A DNA stretch of 64,000 nucleotides from Larkinella sp965227735 (GTDB taxonomy: Bacteria; Bacteroidota; Bacteroidia; Cytophagales; Spirosomataceae), in NCBI RefSeq assembly GCF_965227735.1, contig NZ_OZ245776.1:1116001-1180000 (forward strand), given 5' to 3'. The notes beneath the pieces are model-generated. The model did not search any database. It was not told where the DNA came from and worked only from the letters and a program-made list of their open reading frames with translations. The position numbers were made by a program, and so were the translations under genes. This document shows, piece after piece, positions 49,744 through 59,390 of the stretch (the stretch's first letter is position 1; each line of letters opens with the position of its first letter).

Positions 49744-52542
49744 TTAGCGCATTCCCTGGTCAAACGTTAACGAAATGTAATACAGACCGCCCACTGCCGG
49801 AGACCCGTAAGCCTGCACCACGTACTTGTTGGTCAGGTTGCTGGCTCCCACTTTCAGGGCGGTTTTCAACGACGGAACCCGGTAGGTGACCTGCGCATCG
49901 AGCAGATGATAGGCCTGAATCTTCCCCGCACGCAGGTCGTTGAATGACCCCACCCAGTCGAAAGCATCCTGCCAGTGCCAGGCCATATTGAAGCCGAGGT
50001 TTTTGGTCAGATTGCGGTTTCCAACCGTCACGTTCGTTTTGTATTTCGGCGTGTTGAAAGCCGGAATGTTGTTGGGATTAGCCCCTTTCAGGTTGAAGGC
50101 CGACCAGGTACCATTGCCGCCAATCGTAAAACCGCCCGGTACATAATACGTCAGGCCCAGCGTGGCTCCCTGCGCCGTTACGCGGTCGGACGCATTGGTA
50201 TACAATTGAAAGACCTGGTATTTGGTGTTCAGAATGTCCTGCGCGGCTGCGGGATTGATTTTTCCGTCGCTGCCCAGAACCGGATTATCGGGCCGGATTA
50301 CGACTTGGTTCAGGATAAAGTTCTGGTATTCACCGAAGTAATAATTGGCATCGACGGCCAGCCGGTTGTTGATCAGCCCGCGGTAACCGACTTCAAAGCT
50401 CTGTACTTTTTCGGGTTTGATGTAGGCCACATTCGATTTTTGCAGTTTGTCCTTGTGGTTCATCACCGCCTGCTGGGGTGTTTTTCCAGCCTGCACATCG
50501 GCGAGAAAACCGTTGACAAAACCACCGACAGAGGGCGAATTGATCGAATTTTCGTAGACGTTCATGCCCGCGCTGTTGGCAGGAGCGCCCCCCAGAATCG
50601 TAATCGGGCCGACATTCAGCTTGATAAACTGGTCGCTTGGTGTCGGGTTGCGGAAACCGGTTTGGAACGAGGCCCGGAAATTATGCGCTTCGGTGGGAGA
50701 AAAAACCAGCGACGCTCTGGGCGTGAAATACCCGGCAAAATTCTGGTTTTTATCGTACCGCCCCGACACCGTCAGCTTCAGTTTATCGGCCAAAAGCCGC
50801 TGGCTGGCCTGGACAAAGGCTCCGAACTCATTGTACAGAATGCGCCCTCCTTTGTCGTCGAACAGCGTTCCGTTTGTAAACAGACTGAACTGTCGAAAAT
50901 TGCCCCCGGCCAGCACTTCGGTTTTCGACAAACCGGCGGCTTCCAGAGCCGACGAAAAATTGTACTGGGCATCGGCATGGTACATTTTCGTCTGGCTCAG
51001 AATACCGGCGCCGTTCAATCCCTGAATCGTTTTTAGTCGCGCCTTCTCGCGATCAAATTCCGCCGAACCGGGCAGATACCGCCCCTGATCGGCAAAGCGC
51101 CGGGCGGCTGTGTGATCGGCCGTCGTGACACCCTGCACCTTGCCCTGATAAGCCGCCGTGTAGCGTGTAAACCACATTTCATCGGCCTGATTAGCCGGAA
51201 CCACCGTGCCATTCAGGTCGCGCACCCACGTCCGGCCCACCTGCTGACCCAGCGAACGGGAGTTGAACGAATCGTGCGAATCTTCCTGATTGGTGTAGCC
51301 CCGGACAAAGAAATTGGCTCCCCGCAACTCAATGCGGTGCTGAAGCAACGAAAAACCGTTTACCGAAAACCGGTTGCTGCCCGTGTAATTAGCCGTTCCT
51401 TTGGAATAACTGTAGGAATAAATCGCTTCCAGATTGGGTGTGATCCGGTAATGCAAAGCTCCGTTCAGTTTCAGGCTATAGACGTTGTAATCCGTCAAAT
51501 ACCGCTCTTCGTAGCCGGTGCGGGCCACTTTTCCGATGCCGGTGATGGTGCGGTTTACCTCGTCGCCATACACATTCAGGCCGTTGTAAGCCGGGTTGTT
51601 TTGACCCCGTTTTTCGATTGGTGTGGTGGCATCGACGTCGGTATAATCCGTGGCAAACCAGTCCAGCCCCTTCATGTACGCAACATTCAGCTTGAAAGCC
51701 AGCTTATTAGTAAACGCCTTCGCATACCGCAGGGCATAATCGTGATACAGCGCGGCACCGGTGTTCGGGTCGCTGACGTGGTTGACGCCCACTTTGGCCT
51801 GCGCACTCAGCCCCTGAAACTGAAAGGGATCTTTCGAATGCATCAGCAAGGCCCCGTTGAAAGCCGTAGGGCCGTACAAGGCTGAGGCCGATCCCGGCAC
51901 CAGTTCGACGCTTTCGACATCGAGGTCCGAGAGTCCAAACATGTTGCCAACCGAAAAACCGAAACCGGCGGGCTGGTTGTCGATCCCGTCGATCAGTTGC
52001 AAAAACCGGGTGTTGCCGGTGCTGGCAAAACCGCGCGTATTGATCTGTTTGTAGGTCAACCCGCTGGTGACCATGTCGACGCCCTTGAGATTATTAATAC
52101 CCTCGTAAAACGTCGCCGAGGGCGTTTCGCGAATCGCCCGGTTGTCCATTTTCTCAATGCTGACGGGGGCTTTCAGGATGTTTTCTTCCACCCGCGAAGC
52201 GGCCACCACCACATCCTGCAACACCTGCGTGCTGACTTTCAGCGATATGGCGACGGGTTGGCCGGCATTGGCTACCGGAACCAGTTGGCGTTCATACCCC
52301 ACCATCGTGACGACCAGCGTCCACGGTCCGCGCCGGTTGGTGGTCAGCGTAAACTGGCCTTCAGCATCGGCGGTGGTGCCGGTCAGTTGGTCTTTGATCA
52401 GGATGCTGGCCCCCGCCAGCGGGGCTTTGGTATCGGCGTCGGTGAGGGTTCCCGACAGCCGGGTTTGCTGGGCAAAAGCGGTGCCGTTCAGGACAATCAA
52501 TGCGAGAAGGCTGTATAAAAAAGGAAACGGTTTCTGCTTCAT
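49744..52542 (-). CDS. TonB-dependent receptor 1 (CarboxypepD-like)
   Basis: A 932-residue outer-membrane receptor. The signal peptide is followed by a carboxypeptidase-regulatory-like domain (about 28-110, LSGTLTDADTKAPLAGASIL). The plug has AIRETPSATFYEGINNLKGV and TRGFASTGNTRFLQLIDGID. The barrel ends GLYYISLTFDQGMR, with a terminal aromatic/hydrophobic strand. The plug-barrel plan is that of siderophore/vitamin receptors rather than SusC, because no SusD partner is present. The coupled MFS gene suggests one uptake route for a small molecule. Confidence 0.93.
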   Translation of the reverse strand: MKQKPFPFLYSLLALIVLNGTAFAQQTRLSGTLTDADTKAPLAGASILIKDQLTGTTADAEGQFTLTTNRRGPWTLVVTMVGYERQLVPVANAGQPVAISLKVSTQVLQDVVVAASRVEENILKAPVSIEKMDNRAIRETPSATFYEGINNLKGVDMVTSGLTYKQINTRGFASTGNTRFLQLIDGIDNQPAGFGFSVGNMFGLSDLDVESVELVPGSASALYGPTAFNGALLMHSKDPFQFQGLSAQAKVGVNHVSDPNTGAALYHDYALRYAKAFTNKLAFKLNVAYMKGLDWFATDYTDVDATTPIEKRGQNNPAYNGLNVYGDEVNRTITGIGKVARTGYEERYLTDYNVYSLKLNGALHYRITPNLEAIYSYSYSKGTANYTGSNRFSVNGFSLLQHRIELRGANFFVRGYTNQEDSHDSFNSRSLGQQVGRTWVRDLNGTVVPANQADEMWFTRYTAAYQGKVQGVTTADHTAARRFADQGRYLPGSAEFDREKARLKTIQGLNGAGILSQTKMYHADAQYNFSSALEAAGLSKTEVLAGGNFRQFSLFTNGTLFDDKGGRILYNEFGAFVQASQRLLADKLKLTVSGRYDKNQNFAGYFTPRASLVFSPTEAHNFRASFQTGFRNPTPSDQFIKLNVGPITILGGAPANSAGMNVYENSINSPSVGGFVNGFLADVQAGKTPQQAVMNHKDKLQKSNVAYIKPEKVQSFEVGYRGLINNRLAVDANYYFGEYQNFILNQVVIRPDNPVLGSDGKINPAAAQDILNTKYQVFQLYTNASDRVTAQGATLGLTYYVPGGFTIGGNGTWSAFNLKGANPNNIPAFNTPKYKTNVTVGNRNLTKNLGFNMAWHWQDAFDWVGSFNDLRAGKIQAYHLLDAQVTYRVPSLKTALKVGASNLTNKYVVQAYGSPAVGGLYYISLTFDQGMR

Positions 52543-52645
52543 CAGTTTTGGTCTTTTGGAGGAAATAACTGCGTATTTCGGAACGATTTCGGACGGTCAG
52601 GGCGCACTTCTGTCAAAGACAGGGCGTTAAAATCCTGAAGAGAGA

Positions 52646-53206
52646 CTACATTTTGGGTGGAACCGGAAAACCGCCGGGGGGCCGTTTATACCCCTGAACG
52701 ATGCGTTCGCCGAGTCGCTGGTAATACGCCGGATCGGTCGGTGTTACGCTGGCCAGCCCATCGACGTACTTGTTGTACAGACAGAACAAGGCCGTGATCA
52801 AAACCGTATCGTGGATTTCCCGGTCGGTGGCCCCCGCCTGTTTCGCCCGTTCGACGGCTTCGGGCGTTACATCCTTTCCGCTGCGCTGGGCGCGGGCCGC
52901 AATGGCCAGCAAGGCTTTCATTTTTTCGCTGACCGGAGCGGTTTCAAAATCCTGTTTCACGGCCCGGGCGGTTTCATTTTCACCCAGCAGCAAATCGGCC
53001 GCTTTGGTGTGCGCGGCTGTACAGAACCGGGTTTCGTTCCGGGCCGACACCAGTGTGGCAATCAATTCGCGCTCGCCCGGCGTTAAAGTCGACTCACCCC
53101 GCAACAGGATCTGGGTCAATTCCCGGATGGGCATAGCCGTATCGAGACGGTATTCGAGCAAACCGGTGATGCCGGGCAAATGCTCTGGAAGAGATATATG
53201 GGGCAT
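52646..53206 (-). CDS. AhpD-like / carboxymuconolactone decarboxylase family protein 2
   Basis: A 186-residue paralog of the protein at 47891; both align without gaps over the first 66 residues. The redox motif is changed: Thr59-Arg-Phe-Cys62 with His66 (NETRFCTAAHT), so one of the two AhpD cysteines is missing. The helical core GATDREIHDTVLITALFCLYNKYVD is kept. It cannot form the usual disulfide and may bind a substrate or partner instead. It is between the two TonB receptor genes. Confidence 0.9.
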   Translation of the reverse strand: MPHISLPEHLPGITGLLEYRLDTAMPIRELTQILLRGESTLTPGERELIATLVSARNETRFCTAAHTKAADLLLGENETARAVKQDFETAPVSEKMKALLAIAARAQRSGKDVTPEAVERAKQAGATDREIHDTVLITALFCLYNKYVDGLASVTPTDPAYYQRLGERIVQGYKRPPGGFPVPPKM

Positions 53207-53258
53207 TTCTGTAAGGTCAAAAAGTGAACGAATTGCACCGAAAACGGCTGCTTTCGGC

Positions 53259-55475
53259 TTACAACTTGATTCCCAGCGTTAACACGCCCGTCCGACCGTC
53301 GGAGGGCCAGATTCCCGGCCCCGGATAGAAGGTGGGGCGCTTGGTGAAATACGCCGTATTCAACAGGTTATTGATACTCCCCCGCAGCGTAAAACGCCGT
53401 CCGATCCGCCAGGTGGTGTTCAAATCCCAGATGCCGTAGGCCGGAACCGGGCCTCGGGCGCCATTGGCCGTCGGTTCCGCGGTGTTGAGCGCGTCAGAAA
53501 ACGTCTCACTGACGTAGCTGAACTGGGCGGTCAGACTGAAGGTGCGGTAGCGGGCCGTCAGGCCGTTGCGGCTGGTCCAGCGCGGAGCCGATTCCACCCG
53601 GTTGCCATCGATGGTTTGGTTATCCGCTCCCGTCGAAACGCGGGCGTTGTGATACCGGGCATCCACAAAGGCTGTCGAGGTAAAACCGGTCAGCGCAAAC
53701 TGGTTGGTTCGGTAAAACTGCGCTTCAACCAGAGCTTCGACGCCTTTGGTGCGACTGTCGCCGACGTTGGTTCGGAACACGTAACTTTCGCCCGCCGGGT
53801 TGGTCAGCACCAGGCTCCCCAAGCGGTTTCTATACGGCAGATAAAACGCACTGACGTTGACGTGCAGTCCCTGCCAGTAACCTTCCAGGCCGATTTCCGC
53901 GTTATATCCCGTCGCATCTTTCAGGTTCTTGTCGACCTGTTCGTAGACCGAGGTCGGAATGATGTCCTTGAAAATCACCGGGCGATAGGCCTGCGACCAG
54001 CCGCCGTACACTTTCAGTTCCGGCCTAAACCGATATTGGGCATTGATTCCGAGCAGGGCAAACCGGTGGTCGATGTCGTTCGGCAACTTCAGCGGATCGT
54101 AGTAGCTGATGGTTCCCCGCAGCCGGGTCAAGCCACTTTCCACCCGAATCCCGGGCGAAACGGTCAGTTTTGGCGTCAGGTGGAACTGGCTTTCGGCAAA
54201 AACCGCCACATTGCTGGTGTAAAAGTGCAGATCACGCCCGAATGGGCCGGTGATCGACAGGTCGAAATCGGAGCCAGTCGTGCCTTTTCCCTGCTGCCGC
54301 CGGTTCAAATCGTTGTTCATCACCTGTACACCCACTACGCCGGTAGCGGCCACATTCCCAAGCTGATACGCGTGCAGCAAACGCAGCTCGGACGTATAGC
54401 TGTGAAAGTTGTCGATGTCGACCTGCCGGTTTCGCGGCTGCCCGGTTGCCTTGATGAGCGTATCCGGCACGTTGGCCAGCGCGTCGAACAGGACACTATT
54501 TCGCTGGCCCAATACCGCCGACGTCAGCCACATCAGCCGGGTTCGGTCCGTCATCTGCCAGTCGAGCCGCAGCGACGGCACCCAGATGTCGGGGTTGAAG
54601 TAGTTGCGGTTTCGGGTGGCCTGCTGCGGATTTTGCGCAAACTGGGCTTCCGTCAACGGACCCGGAATGCGGTAAACGTATTCCGATCGACCCAATTCGA
54701 CACCGATCCGGAGCCGTTTCGTAGCCTGATACTGCAAGCTCATAAACTGGGCCTGGGCGTTTGAGGTCGCACTTTCCCGATAACCGTCCGAATGCTTCCG
54801 GTAATAATAGCCGTAATAAGTCAGCTTCCCGATTCGCCCGCCAATGGCGTTGTACGTACTCCGCAAGCCGTATGAACCCACCGAATTGACGGTTTCAAAA
54901 CCAAACCGGCGGGTCGTGTCGCCCGACTTCGTCACATAATTGAGCATGCCGCCAAACTGCGCGCCGTATTGCAGGGAAGCCGTTCCGCGCACCAGTTCGA
55001 CCCGTTCGATGCTTTCCATCGGGGGCGAAAAGTGGCTGGCCGGATAACCGTACATGTCCGAATTGGTCAAAACCCCGTTCTGGCGACTGTTGTATTCCCA
55101 GGACCGGTGCGGGTCCAGCCCGCGCGTGGCAACGTTCACCTGGTTACCGGTTCCGTCCATGTCATAGACAAACAAACCCGGAAGCCGGGCGAACACCTGC
55201 CGGGCGTTTTTCTCAGCAATGTTGGCGTCGATTTCCCCCAACTGCACCACCTCCGTCCGCTTGCCACCCAGCAGATACGTACCCTGCACATCGGGCAGCG
55301 ATTGCGTAAATCCCTCCCTAATACCGGTTACGTTTACCTCTTTCAAGGTTTGGCTCCGCAGGGTGTCCACTGCGGTCTTCAAAGCGGTCGATTGGGCAAA
55401 ACCGGTATCGGTCAGACTGATCATCAAGCCCATAGCGATCCCCAGAATACCCGTATTCTTCTTCCAAGAGTCCAT
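53259..55475 (-). CDS. TonB-dependent receptor 2 (FecA-like)
   Basis: A 738-residue receptor with a signal peptide and a short N-terminal part without a carboxypeptidase-like domain. The plug has GLFVYDMDGTGNQVNVATRG and PPMESIERVELVRGTASLQY, as in Fe(III)-dicitrate/FecA-type receptors. The barrel has TLRGSINNLLNTAYFTKRP and ends PSDGRTGVLTLGIKL. It lies 11 nt from the PAP2-like gene and is probably in one operon with it. The ligand is unknown, likely an iron or metal chelate. Confidence 0.93.
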   Translation of the reverse strand: MDSWKKNTGILGIAMGLMISLTDTGFAQSTALKTAVDTLRSQTLKEVNVTGIREGFTQSLPDVQGTYLLGGKRTEVVQLGEIDANIAEKNARQVFARLPGLFVYDMDGTGNQVNVATRGLDPHRSWEYNSRQNGVLTNSDMYGYPASHFSPPMESIERVELVRGTASLQYGAQFGGMLNYVTKSGDTTRRFGFETVNSVGSYGLRSTYNAIGGRIGKLTYYGYYYRKHSDGYRESATSNAQAQFMSLQYQATKRLRIGVELGRSEYVYRIPGPLTEAQFAQNPQQATRNRNYFNPDIWVPSLRLDWQMTDRTRLMWLTSAVLGQRNSVLFDALANVPDTLIKATGQPRNRQVDIDNFHSYTSELRLLHAYQLGNVAATGVVGVQVMNNDLNRRQQGKGTTGSDFDLSITGPFGRDLHFYTSNVAVFAESQFHLTPKLTVSPGIRVESGLTRLRGTISYYDPLKLPNDIDHRFALLGINAQYRFRPELKVYGGWSQAYRPVIFKDIIPTSVYEQVDKNLKDATGYNAEIGLEGYWQGLHVNVSAFYLPYRNRLGSLVLTNPAGESYVFRTNVGDSRTKGVEALVEAQFYRTNQFALTGFTSTAFVDARYHNARVSTGADNQTIDGNRVESAPRWTSRNGLTARYRTFSLTAQFSYVSETFSDALNTAEPTANGARGPVPAYGIWDLNTTWRIGRRFTLRGSINNLLNTAYFTKRPTFYPGPGIWPSDGRTGVLTLGIKL

Positions 55476-55486
55476 ATTACAACGGA

Positions 55487-57034
55487 TTAAAGTCCGGATC
55501 CGTCGGCTTTTGCCCGAGCGATGGCATAGTTTCCAACTTCGTTTCCGGCCTTCAAACCAGCCTCACAATCAAAGCGATAGTGAATCAGCCCGTAGATTCG
55601 CGACACGGAGGCTTCCTGCGCCTGTTTTGTAAAGGTATCCGCCTGATCGGGAAACAGATAACCCAATACCGTGGCGGCCGCCCCCGAAAACGTCGAGTGC
55701 CCGGAGGTGTACGACGGGAAATTGGGCAGTCCCACCGACGTCTTCACTTTAAACTGCTGCGGACGGGGATAGTAGTAATAGTACTTGGAGTCCCAGCAGG
55801 TGATGGCTGCATCCATTTCGGCCGTTCCCAGCAGGGCCAGCGTGCGGGCCATCCGGACTTCGCTGTGCCGGGCTTCGTGGCTCACGTTGGCCGCCGTGCG
55901 GTGCCAGTGACCGGGGGGCGTGTAGCTCCCGGCTCCGTCGGCCCAGTAATTGGCAATCCGCGCCTGTTCCCGGGTCTGTTTTTTTTGAATATTCTGCAAT
56001 TCCTCCAGATCTTTTTGGAATGCCGGACTGTCCAGCGCCGGGGGTGGCACGGCACGCAGTTTTTCCAGATCCGCTTTGGTGTAATTCCACGGCAGAACGG
56101 CCCCGTAATTCGGCAACATGGGCGGACGAAGCGGCAATTCCTGACTCACCCAGGCTTCGCGAAGACCCCGTTCTTTGGCTTTTTCGATCATACCTGCGGT
56201 CAACGTCTGGTTGTTGGCCGCGGCCATTCCATCGGTTCGGGCGCGGCCCATCACCTTGGCTGCCACGGCGTTCCCGAGGTCAACCCCGGCAACCAGATCG
56301 CTTTCCACGTTCATACCGGCCCACAATCGGCTTTCGCGGTGTTCCTTCAGGCGGGCTTCCAGATACGGCACTTCACCCGGAAACATCGCCTTCAGAATCG
56401 TCACCGAAGCTGCCGCCACGACGGCATCCTCCGAGGGGTAGGTCGGAATGCTGGAAACCGGCAGGGCCACCCGAATTGTAGCGTCGGTTTTCGACGGTGC
56501 GGCCCGTTTGAACTGGTATTTGTAGTTCCAGGCGACCACTAACGCGTCATACTGGGCCACACTCAGGTACGCCAGCGCGCGGGAAGCGTACGGCGGATTG
56601 GCAAACGGGAACTTCGGGTCAGCCAGCGGATTGGCCGCGTCGGGCACCGGGTATTTCCCCTCGGCATTGTAGGCCGGCGGAATGTTGTAGCGGGCCGCCA
56701 GTTCGCGGGCAATCTCGTTCCAGCGGTAAACAGCCCCGGCACCCCAGTAAACGACGGCTTCCTGCTGTTCCTTCGTCAGGTTGACGGATTTCTGTTTCAA
56801 ACTGGCCAGTTCGGCCACGTATTCGGGGGAAGAAACCGCTTTGGGGGCCGCCACCGGTATTTCGGTAGCGGAAGTTAGCTGATACGTTTTCCAGGAACCC
56901 GCCTTTTCGTCGACCGACGCGGGAGCATACCCCACCCGCTGGGGTTCTTCAATGGTTTTGTCACAAGACGTCAAAACAGCCACCGTGGCAAAAATGCCGA
57001 TCGCTCTTTTCAGCCTGTTGCTATGGGTTTTCAT
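55487..57034 (-). CDS. PAP2/vanadium haloperoxidase-fold lipoprotein
   Basis: A 515-residue protein with a lipoprotein signal (Cys in VLTSCDKTIEE). The three PAP2 motifs are complete: K417-x6-R424-P (KYYYYYPRPQ), S444-G-H446 (PSYTSGHSTFSG) and SR-x5-H485-x3-D489 (SRIYGLIHYRFD). This set binds phosphate or vanadate and is shared by phosphatases and vanadium haloperoxidases. Length and the helical N-terminal half match the haloperoxidase-like group. It is anchored in the outer or inner membrane facing the periplasm. The substrate is unknown. Confidence 0.88.
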   Translation of the reverse strand: MKTHSNRLKRAIGIFATVAVLTSCDKTIEEPQRVGYAPASVDEKAGSWKTYQLTSATEIPVAAPKAVSSPEYVAELASLKQKSVNLTKEQQEAVVYWGAGAVYRWNEIARELAARYNIPPAYNAEGKYPVPDAANPLADPKFPFANPPYASRALAYLSVAQYDALVVAWNYKYQFKRAAPSKTDATIRVALPVSSIPTYPSEDAVVAAASVTILKAMFPGEVPYLEARLKEHRESRLWAGMNVESDLVAGVDLGNAVAAKVMGRARTDGMAAANNQTLTAGMIEKAKERGLREAWVSQELPLRPPMLPNYGAVLPWNYTKADLEKLRAVPPPALDSPAFQKDLEELQNIQKKQTREQARIANYWADGAGSYTPPGHWHRTAANVSHEARHSEVRMARTLALLGTAEMDAAITCWDSKYYYYYPRPQQFKVKTSVGLPNFPSYTSGHSTFSGAAATVLGYLFPDQADTFTKQAQEASVSRIYGLIHYRFDCEAGLKAGNEVGNYAIARAKADGSGL

Positions 57035-57090
57035 ACTTTTTCTTGATTGATCAGGGGCAACGAACTGAACGCCGTTGCCCGTCCATCTTT

Positions 57091-57981
57091 TTACAACTTA
57101 AACAGATACAGCACACCCACCATGAAACTCGTGCTCTGTCCGACATTCCGGCCGTCGGTCACATAGCCCACCCGGGCGTTGATGCCGATGTTTCTGGGCT
57201 GCACTTTCCCATACCAGCCCACCGTCGTTGCCTGCATGTTGTTGGTCGGGAACGGCATGTCGTGCCGCCGGATGTAGTCGCCCTGGGTGCAGGAACTGCG
57301 CTCGGCCCAGAGTTCGGTCTGCCATTTTTTCCGCAGAATCCCCAGTCGCAGCCCCGCGTCATACGCATTCGGAACACTCACTTCGTTGGTGTTGTACACC
57401 CGGTCGTCGGCCTGGTAGGCATCGCGGTCTACGTTGATGTTACTCCGCCAGAGGTAGGTACCGTGTGCGTTGAGGTACAGACCGGTTTTCGGATGTTTGT
57501 AATTGGCAATCAGCCGCCCCGAAACCGTCCGGCACTGCAACCCAATCGACATCGGAAGAAAATCCGGGACATAATTACCAACCGGCAGCGAGGCTCCCGC
57601 TACGGCGTGCAGCGAAAAACCGTGCGTTTTCAGAATCCGGTATTTCAGCCAGCCCGACAGATCCTGAAGACCTTTCTGGCCCAGCAGGTTACCGGCACTG
57701 GTTTCCGTCCAGACATACGGCAGGCTCAGAATGACGTTCAACCGGTTGCTGATGCCAATGGCAGGCATCAGCATCACGTTTTGGGTCGTATGGGTGCCAA
57801 TGTTGGAGTTGGAGCGTTTGAGCGAATTTTCCCAGTAGTCGGTCCAGGTGCTTTTGCCATACATAGCGGCCACACAAACCGACCCTTTGGACATGTAAAT
57901 GGCATCGTGCGGCATTTGCGCCTTTACCTCGCCCACGGCAAACACCGCACTGATTACCAGCAATTTGATAAAATTTCTCAT
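57091..57981 (-). CDS. Outer-membrane beta-barrel protein (cluster)
   Basis: A 296-residue exported protein with a signal peptide (MRNFIKLLVISAVFAVGEVKA). The mature part is strand-rich (RLNVILSLPYVWTETSAGNL, GKVQPRNIGINARVGYV), and ends GVLYLFKL, typical of barrel C-termini. The layout resembles the DUF3078/phenol-meta-degradation-like porins, but no exact family is certain. It lies 45 nt after gene 58027 and 56 nt before the PAP2 gene. A transport role is inferred. Confidence 0.75.
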   Translation of the reverse strand: MRNFIKLLVISAVFAVGEVKAQMPHDAIYMSKGSVCVAAMYGKSTWTDYWENSLKRSNSNIGTHTTQNVMLMPAIGISNRLNVILSLPYVWTETSAGNLLGQKGLQDLSGWLKYRILKTHGFSLHAVAGASLPVGNYVPDFLPMSIGLQCRTVSGRLIANYKHPKTGLYLNAHGTYLWRSNINVDRDAYQADDRVYNTNEVSVPNAYDAGLRLGILRKKWQTELWAERSSCTQGDYIRRHDMPFPTNNMQATTVGWYGKVQPRNIGINARVGYVTDGRNVGQSTSFMVGVLYLFKL

Positions 57982-58026
57982 GGAATTAAAAGGTGGATAC
58001 GTGTCGGAAAGACCGATAAGAATTGT

Positions 58027-59148
58027 CTAAAACCAGCGGCTTAGCGAAACGGACACGGAATAATCGGCAAAAGCCGCATCACCGTGACGAACGCCGAGTG
58101 GATCGAGTTTGTCGGAATAACTCTTGATCCGGTTGCGGTAGAGCGCCACCGGGACGGTTGCCGTGGCCGAGAATTTGCCGCGCATGTAGGCCAGGCCGGG
58201 TTCAACCGCCACGATGTAACCGGGACGACGGAATCCTTTGCTTCCCCCAAAAACATCGGACGACGGAATACCTTCTACCCGACCACCGAGCATCACGGCC
58301 AGACCCGGAATCGCTGAAATGGACTGGCTCAAACCCACCCGGGCGGCAAATTGATCCGCCACTGAGAAATAACCGGTTACGAGATCGATGGTCGTTGCTT
58401 CGGGGCTGCGGAGCACGTTGTTCGTTTCGCGGGGATTGAAGAGGTAATAGCCGGAAAAATACGCCGTCAAACCGCCGGTAATCTGCGCATAGCCCTGACC
58501 TTCCACACTGAAACCCACCCCGCCATCGCCCAACTGGATCGACTGATCGACCGGTTTGTTCACGATGTAGTCTCGTTTTTCCTTGTCCAGTTTGTGAAAA
58601 TCGCCGGTTACGCCCGGATTGCCGGTCGGCAGTTTAACCCCCACGCCCAGCGCCAGATTGGCCTTCGAGAGTTTCGCCGGATTCACCAGCCAGTAGCTTC
58701 CCGAAATCCGTACATCACCGATGCCCTGCGAACCGGTGCGAAACCGCTTGTGCTCCGGATTGGCCGTTACCGCATTGCCATAATGTTCGTATAAAGAAGA
58801 GCGGTCGTTGTACTGAATCGGCAGGTTCACGGAGAAGGACAAGCGGGGCGTTGCCAGGTAGGTGATGCCCAGATCGAGGGCGTGGGAAATGTTAATCACC
58901 TCCGTATTTTGCTCCAGGCGTTCTTTCTGCTCAACGTCGCCCTTGAAATGCCGGAACGACCGGAAATACCGGTAGCCCATGTTTACCTGCCATTGGCCGG
59001 TGCGTTGTTTGAAAAAATCGGCTGAGGTGGCATTGCCCGGAACCGCACAGCCCATGTGTCGGACGGCTACGCAGCCCTGCGCCGAAGCCTGGGTATACAG
59101 AATAGACAGGCACAGAAATGCCATTGAAAGTCGGTAAAACAATTTCAT
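58027..59148 (-). CDS. Outer-membrane beta-barrel protein with Cys-rich N-terminus
   Basis: A 373-residue exported protein. The signal peptide (MKLFYRLSMAFLCLSILYTQ) is followed by a short Cys-bearing region (QGCVAVRHMGCAVPG) and a long strand-rich barrel ending in DYSVSVSLSRWF. CVAVRHMGC in the mature N-terminus could be a CxxC-like redox or metal site. ATG at 59148 was chosen since the frame start at 59280 adds a non-homologous leader. It starts the nine-gene cluster in the transcription direction, with gene 57091 next. Confidence 0.78.
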   Translation of the reverse strand: MKLFYRLSMAFLCLSILYTQASAQGCVAVRHMGCAVPGNATSADFFKQRTGQWQVNMGYRYFRSFRHFKGDVEQKERLEQNTEVINISHALDLGITYLATPRLSFSVNLPIQYNDRSSLYEHYGNAVTANPEHKRFRTGSQGIGDVRISGSYWLVNPAKLSKANLALGVGVKLPTGNPGVTGDFHKLDKEKRDYIVNKPVDQSIQLGDGGVGFSVEGQGYAQITGGLTAYFSGYYLFNPRETNNVLRSPEATTIDLVTGYFSVADQFAARVGLSQSISAIPGLAVMLGGRVEGIPSSDVFGGSKGFRRPGYIVAVEPGLAYMRGKFSATATVPVALYRNRIKSYSDKLDPLGVRHGDAAFADYSVSVSLSRWF

Positions 59149-59390
59149 TGCTTTGAGTTGTCTGAGATGGTCATGACGTGGGTGGCGGGTGCGGCCAAAA
59201 GGCCCACCAACCGCCCAACGGATGGATAAGAAACCGGTGATGAGTACCCGACAGCGTACGGAATTTCCCGTCGAACCCATTTTGGGGCAACGGAGAGAAT
59301 AACCAGCACCTGCTTAGCGGGTTACAGGAACGAATGCGCACGATTCAGCCACGACCTGAGGTCGCAGGAAACCGGCGAATCACAAATTCA

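Noticed and set aside
49975..51036. 353-aa plus-strand open frame opposite TonB receptor 1
   Set aside because: Antisense shadow of the receptor gene.
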